From the NCBI RefSeq assembly GCF_900107635.1, contig NZ_FNRD01000010.1, positions 107,513-171,512 of the forward strand: DNA of 64,000 bases. The letters run 5' to 3'. This DNA is from Flavobacterium gillisiae (lineage in GTDB: Bacteria; Bacteroidota; Bacteroidia; Flavobacteriales; Flavobacteriaceae). This document shows positions 1-8,532 of the stretch, in pieces. The notes beneath the pieces are model-generated. The model had not been told where the DNA came from and did not search any database. It worked only from the letters and a program-made list of their open reading frames with translations. The stretch's first letter is position 1. Each line of letters starts with the position of its first letter. Both the position numbers and the translations under genes were made by a program.

Positions 1-2
1 AA

Positions 3-1190
3 TCGTCTTTGCAATATGATTTGGCATTGGTCAATAATAAAATTAGTCAAACAGAAAGTACAATAAAGACGCTTCCGGATGACCAGCAGGAACTAATTAA
101 AATAAAAAGGAAGTATGATTTAAGTGATAATATTTATAGTACTTTTCTTCAAAAAAGAAGTGAAGCGGATATTGTAAAAGCGGCAAATTTGTCTGACATT
201 CATTTTATCGACCCAGCAAAAGATGTAGGTGGGGGGCAAATAGGTCCAAGGACATCCGCTAACTATGTGTTAGCACTGTTTCTGGGGATACTGTTTCCGT
301 TGTTGTTTGTGTTTTTTATTTTCTTCATTAATAATTCGATTCAAAATACAGATGATATTGGAAAACTGACAAAAATTCCTTTAATCGGAGTGGTAGGTCT
401 AAACAAAGAAATTTCTGATTTGGCGGTTTATGACAGACCTAAATCAGCATTGTCAGAATCCTTTAGGGCGATACGTTCTTCACTTCAGTATTTGTATAAA
501 AAACAAAATGTGGATGGTGCGAAAACATTGATGATTACATCCTCTGTCAGTGGGGAAGGAAAAACATTCTGTTCTATAAATATCGCTACCGTTTTTGCGT
601 TAAGCGGAAAAAAAACTGTGATTATTGGATTAGATTTAAGAAAGCCCAAATTATTTGATGAGTTCAATTTATCAAATGAAGTTGGAATTGTTAACTATTT
701 AATTAAGCAAAAAAGTGTTGATGAGATTATCAACCATACTCAGATTCCTTATCTTGATGTAATTCTTTCAGGCCCTATTCCTCCAAATCCGTCAGAAATG
801 ATTATGAGTGATGGAATGGGAGAATTGATTGAAGAATTAAAGAAAACCTACGATTATATCATTTTAGATACACCACCAGTTGGACTAGTTTCCGATGCTC
901 TGGAATTATCCCAATACTCTGATGTCACCTTATATATTGTGAGACAGAATTTTTCCAAAAAGGAAATGATTACGTTGTTGAATAATAGAGTGAAACGAGG
1001 AGAACTTGACAATGCCAGTATTATTTTTAATGGTTTTGAAAATAAGGCTAAATATGGTGCAGGTTATGGCTATGGTTACGGCTATGGTTATGGATACGGT
1101 CCGTATTCAAACGGATACACGGATGAAGGTAAACCACGGAATTTCTTTGATGCAATCAGTAGAAAATTGGGGTTAAAACGAAAAAAATAA
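3..1190 (+). CDS. wzc: Wzc-like tyrosine kinase / chain-length regulator (5' truncated by window)
   Basis: This is an inner-membrane polysaccharide co-polymerase with a cytoplasmic BY-kinase domain; it controls capsule or O-antigen chain length and export together with Wza. The reading frame is open to the window edge, so the N-terminal membrane segment and most of the Wzz domain lie upstream. Counting from the in-frame TTG at position 9, I see the end of the periplasmic region, a transmembrane helix (about 84-108), Walker A SGEGKT (about 181-186), Walker A' VIIGLDLRKP (about 204-213) and Walker B YIILDTPP. The C-terminus is a glycine-tyrosine run (GYGYGYGYG) that serves as the autophosphorylation cluster in this family. 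The epimerase gene follows after 25 bp. The family is secure; the true start is outside the window. Confidence 0.9.
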   Translation, partial: SSLQYDLALVNNKISQTESTIKTLPDDQQELIKIKRKYDLSDNIYSTFLQKRSEADIVKAANLSDIHFIDPAKDVGGGQIGPRTSANYVLALFLGILFPLLFVFFIFFINNSIQNTDDIGKLTKIPLIGVVGLNKEISDLAVYDRPKSALSESFRAIRSSLQYLYKKQNVDGAKTLMITSSVSGEGKTFCSINIATVFALSGKKTVIIGLDLRKPKLFDEFNLSNEVGIVNYLIKQKSVDEIINHTQIPYLDVILSGPIPPNPSEMIMSDGMGELIEELKKTYDYIILDTPPVGLVSDALELSQYSDVTLYIVRQNFSKKEMITLLNNRVKRGELDNASIIFNGFENKAKYGAGYGYGYGYGYGYGPYSNGYTDEGKPRNFFDAISRKLGLKRKK

Positions 1191-1215
1191 TGGTAGCATT
1201 TTTAAATTAATATAA

Positions 1216-2199
1216 ATGAAAGAGGGAGTGAAAAGCAGAATATTAATTACGGGCGGAGCTGGATTTATTGGCTCTAATCTGTGTGAGTATTTTTTATCCA
1301 AAGGGCAGGAAGTAACATGCTTGGATAATTTTGCTACGGGACACCGACATAATTTAAAAGACTTTATCGATAATCCAAACTTTCGGTTAATTGAAGGTGA
1401 CATACGAAATGCTATTGATTGTCAGAATGCGGTGAAAGGGATAGATTATGTCTTGCATCAGGCAGCGCTAGGTTCCGTACCGCGATCTATTAATGACCCG
1501 GTTACTACTAATGACGTAAATGTGTCCGGTTTTTTGAATATGTTGGTAGCGTCTACGGATGCTAAAGTGAAGCGATTTATGTATGCGGCCAGCTCTTCTA
1601 CTTATGGAGATTCGGCTGGATTGCCTAAAGTAGAGGATGTGATAGGAAAACCGCTCTCTCCTTATGCAATAACTAAATATGTAAACGAACTGTATGCTGA
1701 TATTTTTAGCAAAACCTATGGTTTGGAAACAATAGGACTACGTTATTTTAATGTTTTTGGTCGGAAACAGGATCCTAATGGAGCCTATGCTGCGGTAATT
1801 CCGAAGTTTGTAATGCAATTGATGAATCATGAAACGATTACCATCAATGGCGACGGAAATTATTCACGCGATTTCACTTATATTGATAATGTCATTCAAA
1901 TGAATGAATTGGCAATGACTACAGACAATCCGGCTGCGGTAAATACGGTGTATAACACGGCTTTTGGAGATAGAAATACATTAAATGATTTGGTGAATTA
2001 TTTGAAAGAATATTTAGCAAAATATGATCCAGCTATAGCTGATGTAGAGGTAAGCTATGGACCCAATAGAGCGGGGGATATACCGCATTCTTTGGCTAGT
2101 ATCGCTAAAGCAAAAGAATTGTTAGGCTATAATCCACAATACTCGTTACAGCAAGGACTAAAAGAGGCGATTGATTGGTATTGGAATAATTTGAAGTAG
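1216..2199 (+). CDS. tviC: UDP-GlcNAc / UDP-GlcNAcA C4-epimerase (WbpP/TviC type)
   Basis: This is a cytoplasmic extended-SDR sugar nucleotide epimerase of 327 residues, the normal family length. It has the NAD-binding motif TGGAGFIGS near residue 14, a serine-rich stretch AASSSTYGDS before the catalytic region, and the catalytic YAITK motif. The SSSTYG stretch and overall sequence fit the WbpP/TviC branch, which interconverts UDP-GlcNAc and UDP-GalNAc or their uronic acids, rather than GalE. The TviB-type dehydrogenase at 5109 supports this, since the two enzymes together give UDP-GalNAcA in Vi antigen and in Pseudomonas O6. The ATG at 1216 leaves about 12 residues before the Rossmann motif, so a slightly later start is possible. 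Substrate specificity is inferred. Confidence 0.8.
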   Translation: MKEGVKSRILITGGAGFIGSNLCEYFLSKGQEVTCLDNFATGHRHNLKDFIDNPNFRLIEGDIRNAIDCQNAVKGIDYVLHQAALGSVPRSINDPVTTNDVNVSGFLNMLVASTDAKVKRFMYAASSSTYGDSAGLPKVEDVIGKPLSPYAITKYVNELYADIFSKTYGLETIGLRYFNVFGRKQDPNGAYAAVIPKFVMQLMNHETITINGDGNYSRDFTYIDNVIQMNELAMTTDNPAAVNTVYNTAFGDRNTLNDLVNYLKEYLAKYDPAIADVEVSYGPNRAGDIPHSLASIAKAKELLGYNPQYSLQQGLKEAIDWYWNNLK

Positions 2200-2306
2200 G
2201 CGGTTAGTGGTTGTCGATTGTCATAGGATTTGTTTTATGAGTAGTGGATTGTAACTTTTAGGTTTGTAGTGATTAGCAGGGACAATATTTGAATAAAATA
2301 ATTATG

Positions 2307-2535
2307 TTTTTACTTTTTTTCTTGATAAAAAAAGTAACAAAAAATTATTCACGCTTTAATATTGTTTTTTTGTATTCATGAATCTTCGATTTCACTACCT
2401 GAAAACTCATAACTTAAAAACTACCTCAAAACTATGTTCCGCAGCCCGAGCCGTTCGCCTTTCAGACTCAACTCGCGGACTGCTGCCACTCCGTTTTGTT
2501 GTCGTTTTTTGACGTTATTAATTTAAGGGTGGGTT
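2307..2535. repeat. Dispersed repeat R3, copy a (in the 432-bp gap 2200-2631)
   Basis: The gap between the epimerase and ugd holds no gene. It carries a copy of a ~230-bp element seen about six times in the window: a palindromic start (ACTTTTT ... AAAAAGT around 2311-2337), a spacer with CTACCTCAAAACT, a GC-rich hairpin (about 2437-2490) and a tail ending near TTTAAGGG. The remainder of the gap is low-complexity AT-rich sequence. Confidence 0.75.
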
Positions 2536-2631
2536 TCGGTTTTGAGTAGTTAGAATTGAGCTGTTTTTGATAGCGATTCACTACTAGTATTTTACGAAAA
2601 TAAAATATGATAAAGAATTAAAATTAAAGAA

Positions 2632-4023
2632 ATGAAAATTACAAAAATTTGTTGCATTGGAGCCGGATATGTAGGAGGACCTACAATGGCAGTTATAGCA
2701 CAGAAATGTCCACAGATACAAGTTACAGTTGTTGACTTGAATGAAGAACGAATTGCGGCTTGGAATGACGAGAATTTAGATAATATCCCGATTTACGAAC
2801 CGGGATTGGATAAAATTGTTGGAGAAGCTCGGGGAAGAAACTTATTCTTTTCTACGGATGTTGAAAAAGCAATCGACGAGGCACAGGTTATTTTTATCTC
2901 GGTGAATACTCCTACCAAAACCTTTGGAAAGGGGAAAGGTATGGCAGCCGATTTAAAATATATTGAATTGTGTGCTAGACAAATTGCTAAAATAGCCAAG
3001 GATGATAAAATAGTCGTAGAGAAATCAACACTACCCGTTCGAACGGCAGAAGCCATCAAAAGTATTTTGGACAATACCGGTAATGGGGTGCAATTTCAGA
3101 TTTTATCTAATCCAGAGTTTCTGGCGGAGGGAACAGCGGTTCAGGATTTGTTGAATCCAGATCGTATATTAATAGGAGGAGATTCAACGGAAGAAGGTGC
3201 AAAAGCGATACAATCTCTTGTTGACGTTTATTCTAACTGGGTGTCAATCGATAAAATTCTGACTACCAATGTTTGGTCATCAGAGTTGTCTAAGTTGACC
3301 GCTAATGCATTTTTGGCACAAAGAATTTCATCAATCAATGCCATGTCTGAGCTTTGTGAGAAGACGGGTGCTGATGTGAATGAAGTGGCAAAAGCCATAG
3401 GAATGGACAGCCGAATAGGAGCAAAATTCCTGAAAGCATCGGTTGGTTTTGGAGGTTCTTGTTTCCAGAAAGACATTCTGAATTTGGTTTACATTGCAAA
3501 ATCCTATGGGTTGAACGAAGTTGCTGATTATTGGGAGCAAGTCATCATAATGAACGATCATCAAAAAAGACGTTTTTCTAGTAAGATCGTACAAACACTT
3601 TACAATACCGTTTCCGATAAAAAAATCACATTCTTAGGATGGGCTTTCAAAAAAGACACGAATGATACTAGGGAGTCTGCTGCGATTTATGTGGCAGATG
3701 ATCTGATTAATGAAAACGCAAAAATTGCCGTTTTCGATCCTAAGGTTTCCAGAAAGAAAATCTTAGCTGATTTGGATTATTTGGAATCTAGAAATGCAGA
3801 GAATAATGCAAATGCAATTCTATCATTTGAAGATCCTTATGAAGCTTGCAAAAATGCACATGCTATTGCAGTACTTACTGAATGGGACGAATTTGCTCAG
3901 TACGATTGGCAACGAATTTATGACTCCATGCAAAAGCCTGCTTTTGTTTTCGATGGAAGAAATATATTGAATCGTCCAGCTCTGGAGAAAATAGGATTTG
4001 TGTATCAGGGTATAGGGTCGTAA
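2632..4023 (+). CDS. ugd: UDP-glucose 6-dehydrogenase (eukaryote-like UGDH branch)
   Basis: This cytoplasmic enzyme oxidises UDP-glucose to UDP-glucuronate with two NAD+. At 463 residues it matches the longer UGDH branch shared with animals rather than the ~390-residue bacterial type. Visible are the N-terminal Rossmann motif GAGYVGGPT, the SVNTPT stretch, [18 protein letters not shown], the catalytic cysteine in [10 protein letters not shown] (about residue 275), and the C-terminal UDP-binding domain with [14 protein letters not shown]. It supplies UDP-GlcA for the glycan or for further conversion. A hairpin lies 14 bp after the stop codon. Family assignment is secure. Confidence 0.93.
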   Translation: MKITKICCIGAGYVGGPTMAVIAQKCPQIQVTVVDLNEERIAAWNDENLDNIPIYEPGLDKIVGEARGRNLFFSTDVEKAIDEAQVIFISVNTPTKTFGKGKGMAADLKYIELCARQIAKIAKDDKIVVEKSTLPVRTAEAIKSILDNTGNGVQFQILSNPEFLAEGTAVQDLLNPDRILIGGDSTEEGAKAIQSLVDVYSNWVSIDKILTTNVWSSELSKLTANAFLAQRISSINAMSELCEKTGADVNEVAKAIGMDSRIGAKFLKASVGFGGSCFQKDILNLVYIAKSYGLNEVADYWEQVIIMNDHQKRRFSSKIVQTLYNTVSDKKITFLGWAFKKDTNDTRESAAIYVADDLINENAKIAVFDPKVSRKKILADLDYLESRNAENNANAILSFEDPYEACKNAHAIAVLTEWDEFAQYDWQRIYDSMQKPAFVFDGRNILNRPALEKIGFVYQGIGS

Positions 4024-4036
4024 GTCCTCAGCCCGG

Positions 4037-4055
4037 CCCTCTCCAAAGGAGAGGG
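4037..4055. repeat. REP-like hairpin just 3' of ugd
   Basis: A perfect inverted repeat, CCCTCTCC-aaa-GGAGAGGG, begins 14 bp after the ugd stop codon. The same element, with loop gaa, follows the tviB stop at 6409-6427, and its right arm recurs in each unit of the 6400-7985 array. There is no T-tract, so a REP-like 3' element is more likely than a classical terminator. Confidence 0.7.
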
Positions 4056-4130
4056 AGACTAAGCGAAGTTTGTTTATTAAATAAATTGGTACAAGTTAGA
4101 TGGCTAATAAAATTTGTTTTCGGCTGCGAT

Positions 4131-4178
4131 TCTCGATACATTTTTATAAAAATGCTTTCGCTATTTTATAAAAAAATT
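4131..4178. repeat. Palindromic repeat R5, copy a (in gap 4024-4596)
   Basis: An AT-rich near-palindrome of the form ATTTTATAAAAATGCT...CGCTATTTTATAAA. Related copies occur at 33446-33490 and, inverted, at 35171-35226, each next to a TCGATACA or TTGATACA flank. The rest of this 573-bp gap is the AT-rich leader region of the upxY gene. Confidence 0.6.
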
Positions 4179-4422
4179 CCTGATAGCTATCCGGATCAGA
4201 TAGTGAAATAGAAGATTAACTAATACCAAAAAAATAATTTTACAAACATGAATATTTGATTGTTATGCCAAGGTGTTTTGCTTCTTATTGCTACGCATTG
4301 CGTTATTTTTTTTTTTGATCATGACAAATCATAGATTTAGTGAATACTGCTTAAAATAAAAGTAATTGAGCTAAAAAAGGGAAAGCGTACCATTATAATA
4401 AAAATGCAATCAGTACTGAAAG

Positions 4423-4450
4423 TTGTTTAAATATTAATTTGCTACTTTGC
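4423..4450 (+). promoter_or_regulatory. Possible promoter of upxY
   Basis: TTG at 4423-4425 and TACTTTGC at 4443-4450 are separated by 17 bp, an imperfect match to the Bacteroidota -33/-7 pattern TTTG...TAnnTTTG (the -7 box is one base short). Transcription from here would give a leader of about 140 nt before the upxY ATG. This is a weak call from pattern alone. Confidence 0.35.
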
Positions 4451-4596
4451 GATTAAAACGGTCATGGGGTAAGTCGAGTAGCTCTAATAATACATGAATT
4501 TGTGTAATTCGAGACTAAAAACAAGTAGGGAACAACAAATAGATATTTATATAAAATAAAGGAATAGCACCAAGATGTTATTTCAAAACAAAGCAA

Positions 4597-5064
4597 ATGA
4601 AGAACTGGTACGTAGTATATACAAAACCTAAATGGGAGAAGAAAGTAGCGGAGCAATTGACAAAAATAGGAATAGAATGCTATTGCCCTCTGATTACTCA
4701 GGTGCGACAATGGTCAGATAGAAAGAAGAAGGTTATAGTGCCACTTTTTAATTCCTATATTTTTGTGCAATTAGCAGACTCTGATCGTAATTTAGTGTTT
4801 CAGTCAGCAGGTGCAGTTCGGTATTTATTTTGGTTGGGAAAGCCTGCTATTGTTCGTGATGAAGAGATTGGTACCATTAAAAAATGGTTGGAAACTCCAG
4901 ATGCTTATGATTTTTCGATAGATTCCATACAAGTGGGCGATAAAATCACTTTAGAGTCTGGTCCGTTCTCTGCTCAAGAGGCCGTTGTTAGGGAAGTAAA
5001 TAAAACGCATTATGTTCTTGTTTTAGAAAGCTTAGGTTGTGTTTTGAAAATGAAGCATGTATAA
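4597..5064 (+). CDS. upxY: UpxY/RfaH-type transcription antiterminator (NusG paralog)
   Basis: A 155-residue specialised NusG-like protein. The N-terminal NGN domain is evident (WYVVYTKPKWEKKVAEQL at residues 3-20, and YIFVQL). A short KOW-like C-terminal region follows (VGDKITLESGPF). UpxY proteins bind the elongating polymerase at the leader of their own polysaccharide operon and prevent early termination. It is unusual that the gene lies after three polysaccharide genes rather than first, preceded by a ~570-bp gap with a possible promoter. The operon it controls probably starts at its own leader. Confidence in the family is high; the target is inferred. Confidence 0.88.
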   Translation: MKNWYVVYTKPKWEKKVAEQLTKIGIECYCPLITQVRQWSDRKKKVIVPLFNSYIFVQLADSDRNLVFQSAGAVRYLFWLGKPAIVRDEEIGTIKKWLETPDAYDFSIDSIQVGDKITLESGPFSAQEAVVREVNKTHYVLVLESLGCVLKMKHV

Positions 5065-5108
5065 TAAGATTATTGAAATAGGATTAGATTATAAATAACA
5101 GAAAAAGA

Positions 5109-6392
5109 ATGAGCTCTAGCATAAAAATAGCAATTATCGGATTAGGTTATGTAGGTTTGCCTTTGGCGCGTTTATTTGCAACGAAGTATCCTGTTGTCGG
5201 ATTTGATATAAATCAAAGTAGAATTGACGGGTTACGTTCAGGTACAGATAGTACTTTAGAGGTGTCTGAAGCTGTATTGAAGCAAGTTTTAGTTGCCAAT
5301 CCTACGGATCTAAATGGGTTGTTCTGCTCTACAGACTTAGATGATATCAAGAATTGCAATTATTACATTGTCACCGTTCCTACTCCAGTCGATAAAAATA
5401 ACCGTCCTGATTTAACTCCTTTGTATAAATCATCTGAAACAGTAGGGAAGGTCTTGAAAAAAGGTGATGTTGTCATTTATGAGTCTACAGTGTATCCGGG
5501 TGTGACCGAAGAGGAGTGTGTGCCGGTATTGGAAAGAGTTTCAGGACTACGATTTAATATTGATTTTTTTGTGGGTTATTCTCCGGAGCGAATCAATCCC
5601 GGTGATAAAGAACATACCGTAGATAAAATTTTGAAAGTGACCGCTGGCTCCACAGCTGAAACAGGTCAAAAGGTGGATCAGTTATACCGATCTGTAATTA
5701 CTGCCGGAACACATTTAGCACCCTCCATTAAAGTAGCCGAAGCAGCCAAAGTAATTGAAAATTCGCAGCGTGATATCAATATTGCATTTGTCAATGAATT
5801 GGCTAAAATCTTCAATATATTAAATATTGATACCCATGCGGTTTTAGAAGCAGCAGGAACCAAATGGAATTTTTTGCCTTTTAAACCAGGATTGGTTGGA
5901 GGACATTGCATCGGAGTTGATCCTTATTATTTGGCTCAAAAAGCGCAGGAAATGGGGTATCATCCTGAAATCATTTTGGCAGGAAGACGATTGAATGATA
6001 GTATGGGGGAGTATGTAGCGGCGCAAATCGTGAAACTAATGATTAAGAAAGGGATTTCGGTTAATGGCGCTACGCTTTTAATGTTAGGAATTACTTTTAA
6101 AGAAAACTGTCCTGATGTGCGTAATACAAAAATTGTAGATGTAATTGCTGCTTTGACGGACTACGGAATTACTGTTACGATATATGATCCTTTGGCTAAT
6201 CCGGCGGAGGTAAATCACGAGTATAAATTAAAAACTACTGCGGTAGTACCAAATCAAAAATTTGATGCCGTAGTTCTTGGTGTTGCGCATACCGAATTTC
6301 TGGACTTGGATTTTTCACATTTACAAAACACAAAAAGCGTCTTGTATGATGTGAAAGGTGTTTTAGGAGATGTTGTGGATGGAAGGTTGTAG
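5109..6392 (+). CDS. tviB: UDP-HexNAc 6-dehydrogenase (TviB/WbpO type)
   Basis: A 427-residue cytoplasmic NAD-dependent nucleotide-sugar dehydrogenase converting UDP-GlcNAc or UDP-GalNAc to the uronic acid. It shows the Rossmann motif IGLGYVGLPLA, VTVPTPVDKNNRPDLTP, YESTVYPGVTEE, SPERINPGD, the catalytic cysteine motif LVGGHCIGVDPYYL (Cys about residue 267) and the C-terminal GITFKENCPDVRNTK. These motifs separate it from the UDP-glucose enzyme at 2632 and place it with TviB/WbpO/VipA. With the TviC-type epimerase at 1216 it should give UDP-GalNAcA or UDP-GlcNAcA. The stop is followed directly by the tandem array. Confidence 0.88.
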   Translation: MSSSIKIAIIGLGYVGLPLARLFATKYPVVGFDINQSRIDGLRSGTDSTLEVSEAVLKQVLVANPTDLNGLFCSTDLDDIKNCNYYIVTVPTPVDKNNRPDLTPLYKSSETVGKVLKKGDVVIYESTVYPGVTEEECVPVLERVSGLRFNIDFFVGYSPERINPGDKEHTVDKILKVTAGSTAETGQKVDQLYRSVITAGTHLAPSIKVAEAAKVIENSQRDINIAFVNELAKIFNILNIDTHAVLEAAGTKWNFLPFKPGLVGGHCIGVDPYYLAQKAQEMGYHPEIILAGRRLNDSMGEYVAAQIVKLMIKKGISVNGATLLMLGITFKENCPDVRNTKIVDVIAALTDYGITVTIYDPLANPAEVNHEYKLKTTAVVPNQKFDAVVLGVAHTEFLDLDFSHLQNTKSVLYDVKGVLGDVVDGRL

Positions 6393-6403
6393 AAATTCCT
6401 CAC

Positions 6404-7985
6404 CCCGGCCCTCTCCGAAGGAGAGGGAGACTGTGTGTGAAGTATTTCTTTGTAAAAAGCATAAAATTAAAATAGGGTGACTTGTAAATTACAAGGTATT
6501 ATTTTAGTCCCACTAGCTATCGGGACTTTCCCCAAGGAGAGGGAGGCTGTGTGTGAAGTATTTCTTTGTAAAAAGCATAAAATTAAAATAGGGTGACTTG
6601 TAAATTACAAGGTATTATTTTAGTCCCACTAGCTATCGGGACTTTTCCGAAGGAGAGGGAGGCTGTGTGTGAAGTATTTCTTTGTAAAAAGCATAAAATT
6701 AAAATAGGATGACTTGTAAATTACAAGGTATTATTTCAGTCCCACTAGCTATCGGGACTTTCCCCAAGGAGAGGGAGACTGTGTGTAAAGCATTTCTTTG
6801 TAAAAAGCATAAAATTAAAATAGGATGACTTGTAAATTACAAGGTATTATTTCAGTCCCACTAGCTATAGGGACTTTTCCGAAGGAGAGGGAGGCTGTGT
6901 GTGAAGTATTTCTTTGTAAAAAGAATGAAATTAAAATAGGAAGACTTTAAATTATAGGGTAATATTTCAGCCCCACTAGCTATAGGGACTTTCCCCAAGG
7001 AGAGGAAGACTGCGTGTAAAGCATTTCTTGGTAAAGGGATAAATATAAAATAGGATGACTTTAAATTACAAGGTAATATTTTAGTCCCACTAGCTATCGG
7101 GACTTTTCCCAAGGAGAGGGAGGCTGTGTGTGAAGTATTTCTTTGTAAAAAGCATAAAATTAAAATAGGATGACTTGTAAATTACAAGGTAATATTTTAG
7201 TCCCACTAGCTATCGGGACTTTTCCCAAGGAGAGAGAGGCTGTGTGTGAAGTATTTCTTTGTAAAAAGCATAAAATTAAAATAGGATGACTTGTAAATTA
7301 CAAGGTATTATTTCAGTCCCACTAGCTATCGGGATTTTCCCCAAGGAGAGGGAGGCTGTGTGTGAAGTATTTCTTTGTAAAAAGAATGAAATTAAAATAG
7401 GATGACTTTAAATTACAGGGTAATATTTCAGCCCCACTAGCTATAGGGACTTTCCCCAAGGAGAGGAAGACTGCGTGTAAAGCATTTCTTGGTAAAGGGA
7501 TAAATATAAAATAGGATGACTTTAAATTATAAGGTAATATTTTAGTCCCACTAGCTATCGGGACTTTTCCCAAGGAGAGGGAGACTGTGTGTAAAGCATT
7601 TCTTTGTAAAAAGCATAAAATTAAAATAGGATGACTTGTAAATTACAAGGTATTATTCCAGTCCCACTAGCTATCGGGACTTTTCCCAAGGAGAGGGAGG
7701 CTGTGTGTGAAGTATTTCTTTGTAAAAAGCATAAAATTAAAATAGGATGACTTGTAAATTACAAGGTATTATTTCAGTCCCACTAGCTATCGGGACTTTT
7801 CCCAAGGAGAGGGAGGCTGTGTGTAAAGCATTTCTTTGTAAAAAGAATAAAATTAAAATAGGATGACTTTAAATTATAAGGTAATATTTTAGTCCCACTA
7901 GCTATCGGGACTTTTCCCAAGGAGAGGGAGGCTGTGTGTGAAGTATTTCTTTGTAAAGGGATAAATATAAAAATGGGGCTTTTTA
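6404..7985. repeat. Tandem array R1: thirteen ~115-bp units
   Basis: The invariant core CTAGCTAT occurs 13 times, starting at 6513, 6629, 6745, 6861, 6976, 7090, 7206, 7322, 7437, 7551, 7667, 7783 and 7898, a period of 114-116 bp. Each unit carries AGTCCC-N10-GGGACT (or a close variant), most carry the palindrome CTTGTAA-a-TTACAAG, and each ends in a (C)AAGGAGAGGGA junction related to the hairpin at 6409-6427. Units differ by scattered substitutions and 1-2 bp indels. There are no unique spacers, so this is not CRISPR. Short minus-strand open frames inside the array are products of the period and are not genes. Confidence 0.95.
6409..6427. repeat. REP-like hairpin just 3' of tviB, first edge of array R1
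   Basis: CCCTCTCC-gaa-GGAGAGGG, a perfect 8-bp stem starting 17 bp after the tviB stop. It is almost identical to the element after ugd (4037-4055) and supplies the junction sequence repeated through the array, so the array may have grown from it. Confidence 0.7.
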
Positions 7986-8077
7986 AATTACTAAGTATTA
8001 ACCCAGAATGCTTTCGGGCTAAAATTTAAGTTCGTTTGGTGCTCGATATAATTGGTTAATATAAAATAGACAAACAA

Positions 8078-8489
8078 GTGAAAGTAGGAATAACCTTTAG
8101 TGAGTTCTATTTGCTTCATGCGGGTCCTATTATAATGTTAGAAGAAGCCAAAAGGCAATGTGATTATTTAGTATCTACTGTGTAAACAGATTGGACAATT
8201 GATCGTCCAAAAAAGGACAGGCCTACACAATCTGCCGTTGGTCGTTATATGCAGTTAAAGGGATGTAGATAGGTAGATGAAATTGTTCCTTATGCAACTT
8301 AACAAGATTTAGAGGGCATTTTGCGCTCTTTTAAAATAGATGTACGTATTATAGGTAAAATATATAGAGGCTGATTGTACTGGTCGCGGTCATTGTGAGG
8401 AGAAAGGAACTATACTTTATTTCAATGTGCGGGACCATCGTTTTTTAGGTAGTAGTCTCCGTAAAGAAGGAGCTGAGAAAGAATTGTAG
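8078..8489 (+). pseudogene. Decayed TagD-like adenylyl/cytidylyltransferase
   Basis: Translation from GTG 8078 gives a recognisable nucleotidyltransferase of the glycerol-3-phosphate cytidylyltransferase (TagD)-like family: VKVGITFSEFYLLHAG, then MLEEAKRQCDYL, GRYMQLKGCR and VDEIVPYAT. It is broken by in-frame stops at 8183 (TAA), 8270 (TAG) and 8300 (TAA). A frameshift near 8355 moves the C-terminal part (CEEKGTILYFNVRDHR, ending at TAG 8487) into another frame. The catalytic HxGH motif reads HAGP, so even the intact part would lack a key histidine. The gene once sat in the polysaccharide operon, just before manC. Homology is from pattern recognition; gene death is directly visible. Confidence 0.8.
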
Positions 8490-8532
8490 AATAATAATAA
8501 TATAGATGTTTAAATCCCCTAAAAATTACTTT

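Noticed and set aside
6861..7573. Two similar 83-aa minus-strand open frames
   Set aside because: They are translations of the R1 repeat unit read backwards, with internal repetition equal to the DNA period.
6404..7985. CRISPR array
   Set aside because: The period is regular, but whole units are near-identical, there are no unique spacers, units are ~115 bp and no cas gene is nearby.
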